A stretch of 43,778 bases of DNA from contig CAJMQU010000038.1 in the NCBI GenBank assembly GCA_905215555.1, positions 1 to 43,778 on the forward strand, written 5' to 3'. The position numbers were made by a program, and so were the translations under genes. Under the pieces are notes generated by a model that was not told where the DNA came from, ran no database searches, and was given only the letters and a program-made list of their open reading frames with translations. Source of the stretch: an uncultured bacterium (GTDB taxonomy: Bacteria; Bacteroidota; Bacteroidia; Bacteroidales; Bacteroidaceae). Positions 42,078 through 43,778 of this stretch are shown in pieces (positions within the stretch are counted from its first letter, which is position 1; every line of letters starts with the position of its first letter).

Positions 42078-42833
42078 ATGATTGGTAAAATAGAAGCAAA
42101 TGACGTCAACTTCTGGTATGGAGACTTCCATGCTTTGAAAGGTATCAGTATGTCGATAGAGGAGCGTTCGGTAGTAGCTTTTATCGGTCCTTCGGGATGC
42201 GGTAAGTCCACTTTCCTGCGCTTGTTCAACCGTATGAATGATCTTATTCCCCATACCCGCCTGACCGGTGAGATCCTTATCGACGGGAAAGATATTTATG
42301 GAAAAGATGTCCGGGTGGATGAACTTCGCAAAAAAGTAGGTATGGTATTCCAACGTCCTAATCCTTTTCCGAAAAGTATCTTCGAAAATGTGGCGTATGG
42401 TCTTCGGGTGAATGGCGTGACGGATAGCGGGTTTATTCGCCGGCGGGTGGAAGAGTCTCTGAAGGGAGCGGCATTGTGGGACGAAGTGAAGGACAAACTC
42501 AAAGTCTCTGCTTACGCCCTTTCCGGCGGGCAACAGCAACGGCTTTGCATAGCCCGTGCCATGGCTGTGTCTCCCTCCGTATTGCTGATGGACGAGCCGG
42601 CTTCTGCACTCGATCCTATCTCTACTGCTAAAGTAGAAGAACTTATCCACGAATTGAAGCAGCAATATACGATAGTTATTGTCACGCACAATATGCAGCA
42701 GGCTGCGCGTGTCAGTGATAAGACGGCTTTCTTCTACCTGGGGCAAATGGTGGAGTTTGGCGATACCAAGAAAATATTCACGAATCCCGATAAGGTGGAG
42801 ACACAGAACTATATCACGGGGCGTTTCGGGTAA
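42078..42833 (+). CDS. pstB: Phosphate ABC transporter ATP-binding protein PstB
   Basis: PstB powers phosphate import. The 251-residue ABC ATPase has Walker A GPSGCGKS (37-44), MVFQRPNPFPKSIFENVAYG (the PstB-typical Q-loop stretch), signature LSGGQQQR, Walker B VLLMDEPASALDP and VTHNMQQAARVSD. It is placed between pstA and phoU. Confidence 0.97.
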   Translation: MIGKIEANDVNFWYGDFHALKGISMSIEERSVVAFIGPSGCGKSTFLRLFNRMNDLIPHTRLTGEILIDGKDIYGKDVRVDELRKKVGMVFQRPNPFPKSIFENVAYGLRVNGVTDSGFIRRRVEESLKGAALWDEVKDKLKVSAYALSGGQQQRLCIARAMAVSPSVLLMDEPASALDPISTAKVEELIHELKQQYTIVIVTHNMQQAARVSDKTAFFYLGQMVEFGDTKKIFTNPDKVETQNYITGRFG

Positions 42834-42859
42834 TACAAATAACTTAAAATAGAAATATC

Positions 42860-43555
42860 ATGGTAAAATTTATCGAATCGGAACTCGTCTTGCTTAAAAA
42901 AGAGATAGACGAAATGTGGACTTTAGTGTATAACCAGCTCGATAGGGCAGGGGAGGCAGTGTTGACCTTCGACCGGGAACTGGCGCAGCAAGTGCTGGTA
43001 CGCGAGCGTCGTGTGAATGCTCTTGAACTGAAAATAGACAGTGATGTGGAAGATATCATTGCCTTGTACAATCCTGTAGCCATCGACCTGCGATTTGTAC
43101 TCGCCATGCTGAAGATTAATACGAATCTGGAGCGCCTCGGCGACTTTGCCGAAGGCATAGCCCGTTTCGTATTGAACTGCAAAGAGCCGGTGCTCGACCC
43201 GGAACTTCTGAAGCAATTGCGCTTGGAAGAAATGCAGGTGCAGGTGCTTTCCATGCTGGAACTTGCCAAGAAAGCCCTTCAAGATGAAAATCAGGATTTG
43301 GCCACATCCGTGTTTGCCAAAGACAACCTGCTGGACGAGATAAATGCCGGAGCCACTACCGTTCTGGCAGACTACATTGCTAAACATCCTGACAGTGCTC
43401 TTTCCTGTCTGAACCTTGTAAGTGTCTTCCGCAAATTGGAGCGTTCCGGCGATCACATTACCAACATTGCCGAGGAGATAGTCTTCTTTATCGATGCGAA
43501 AGTGTTAAAGCATAGTGGAAAAACCGATGAACATTACTCTTTCAGCAAGAAATAA
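42860..43555 (+). CDS. phoU: Phosphate signalling protein PhoU
   Basis: PhoU links the Pst transporter to the PhoR-type sensor and limits phosphate uptake. The 231-residue all-helical protein has two PhoU repeats with the metal/phosphate motifs RVNALELKIDSDVEDI and NLERLGDFAEGIARF in the first, and KLERSGDHITNIAEEI in the second. The length is usual. No phoB/phoR pair lies in the window. I see no clear terminator in the 223 nt that follow. Confidence 0.95.
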   Translation: MVKFIESELVLLKKEIDEMWTLVYNQLDRAGEAVLTFDRELAQQVLVRERRVNALELKIDSDVEDIIALYNPVAIDLRFVLAMLKINTNLERLGDFAEGIARFVLNCKEPVLDPELLKQLRLEEMQVQVLSMLELAKKALQDENQDLATSVFAKDNLLDEINAGATTVLADYIAKHPDSALSCLNLVSVFRKLERSGDHITNIAEEIVFFIDAKVLKHSGKTDEHYSFSKK

Positions 43556-43699
43556 GTTCTTTTTTAGATAAAATTTAGTGTTTGTTAGAAAAATACTATA
43601 TATTTGTCCATTGAAAACGATTGCGGATGTAGAAAGGCTGTATAAGTGGTAATAAAATCAAAGAAATTTCAAAAAGATGTTATAAGACATGTTTTTTAA

Positions 43700-43732
43700 T
43701 TTGGTAAGTAACCCGAAAAGCCGCTATATTTG
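43700..43732 (+). promoter_or_regulatory. Strong promoter pointing out of the right edge
   Basis: TTTG (43700-43703), exactly 21 nt, TATATTTG (43725-43732). Together with TATATTTG at 43599-43606 it shows that a plus-strand gene or RNA begins at or beyond the right edge. Confidence 0.7.
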
Positions 43733-43778
43733 CACCGTTATCCTGAAAACAATCTTTTTACCTTAAAAAAAAACTAAT

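Overview
The window reads as chromosomal DNA of a gut Bacteroides (Bacteroidota). Three things point there. Several promoters fit the Bacteroides pattern TTTG/ATTG, 19-21 nt, TAnnTTTG. Many genes are Bacteroidota-restricted families (DUF3127, DUF4348, DUF4494, DUF4835, SDR-type threonine dehydrogenase). Starts lack strong Shine-Dalgarno sequences and sit in AT-rich spacers. I cannot fix the species. Nearly everything is core-genome housekeeping; no insertion sequence, prophage, conjugative element or CRISPR array is visible.

Layout. 1-40 is the 5' part of a minus-strand tRNA-Asp cut by the window edge. 381-6144 is a plus-strand block: purU, hisH, hisA, hisF, hisIE, an FtsE-type ATPase and lysC, closed by a strong terminator, followed by lysA and a ferritin gene. 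8160-10461 holds the divergent threonine-to-glycine pair kbl / tdh. 10482-14910 carries a DUF4348 lipoprotein, murB, a PhnP-like metallo-beta-lactamase-fold protein and a membrane-anchored unknown. 14974-23862 is a replication/repair and cofactor block: an SSB-like DUF3127 protein divergent from dnaN, a DnaQ-like exonuclease, coaBC, a DUF4835 protein, recN, rlmB and a degenerate protease-TPR protein. ridA and folC converge and overlap at 24519-24551. PhoH and a FlaA1-type nucleotide-sugar dehydratase follow. 29446-31777 is a minus-strand group: a DHOD-like protein, YggS and DUF4494.

31778-32611 is the largest gene-free stretch. It holds a 22-bp tandem array in which most units keep a GTAA-N6-TTAC dyad, and it leads into an Mpi-like serine recombinase gene. 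After that come an HdeD-type membrane protein, thiol peroxidase, a DUF368 lipid-carrier translocase, a TPR protein, glnS, and the phosphate system pstS (divergent) / pstC-pstA-pstB-phoU. A strong promoter at the right edge points out of the window.

The signals I consider most worth following are: the 22-bp dyad array beside the recombinase; a roughly 60-bp promoter module repeated upstream of both folC and the DUF4494 gene; three long GTTGACAAG hairpins between genes; the DUF3127 protein with an SSB-like DDLPF tail next to dnaN; PstC carrying an inserted piece that resembles PstS; and a ridA terminator embedded in the folC coding sequence.
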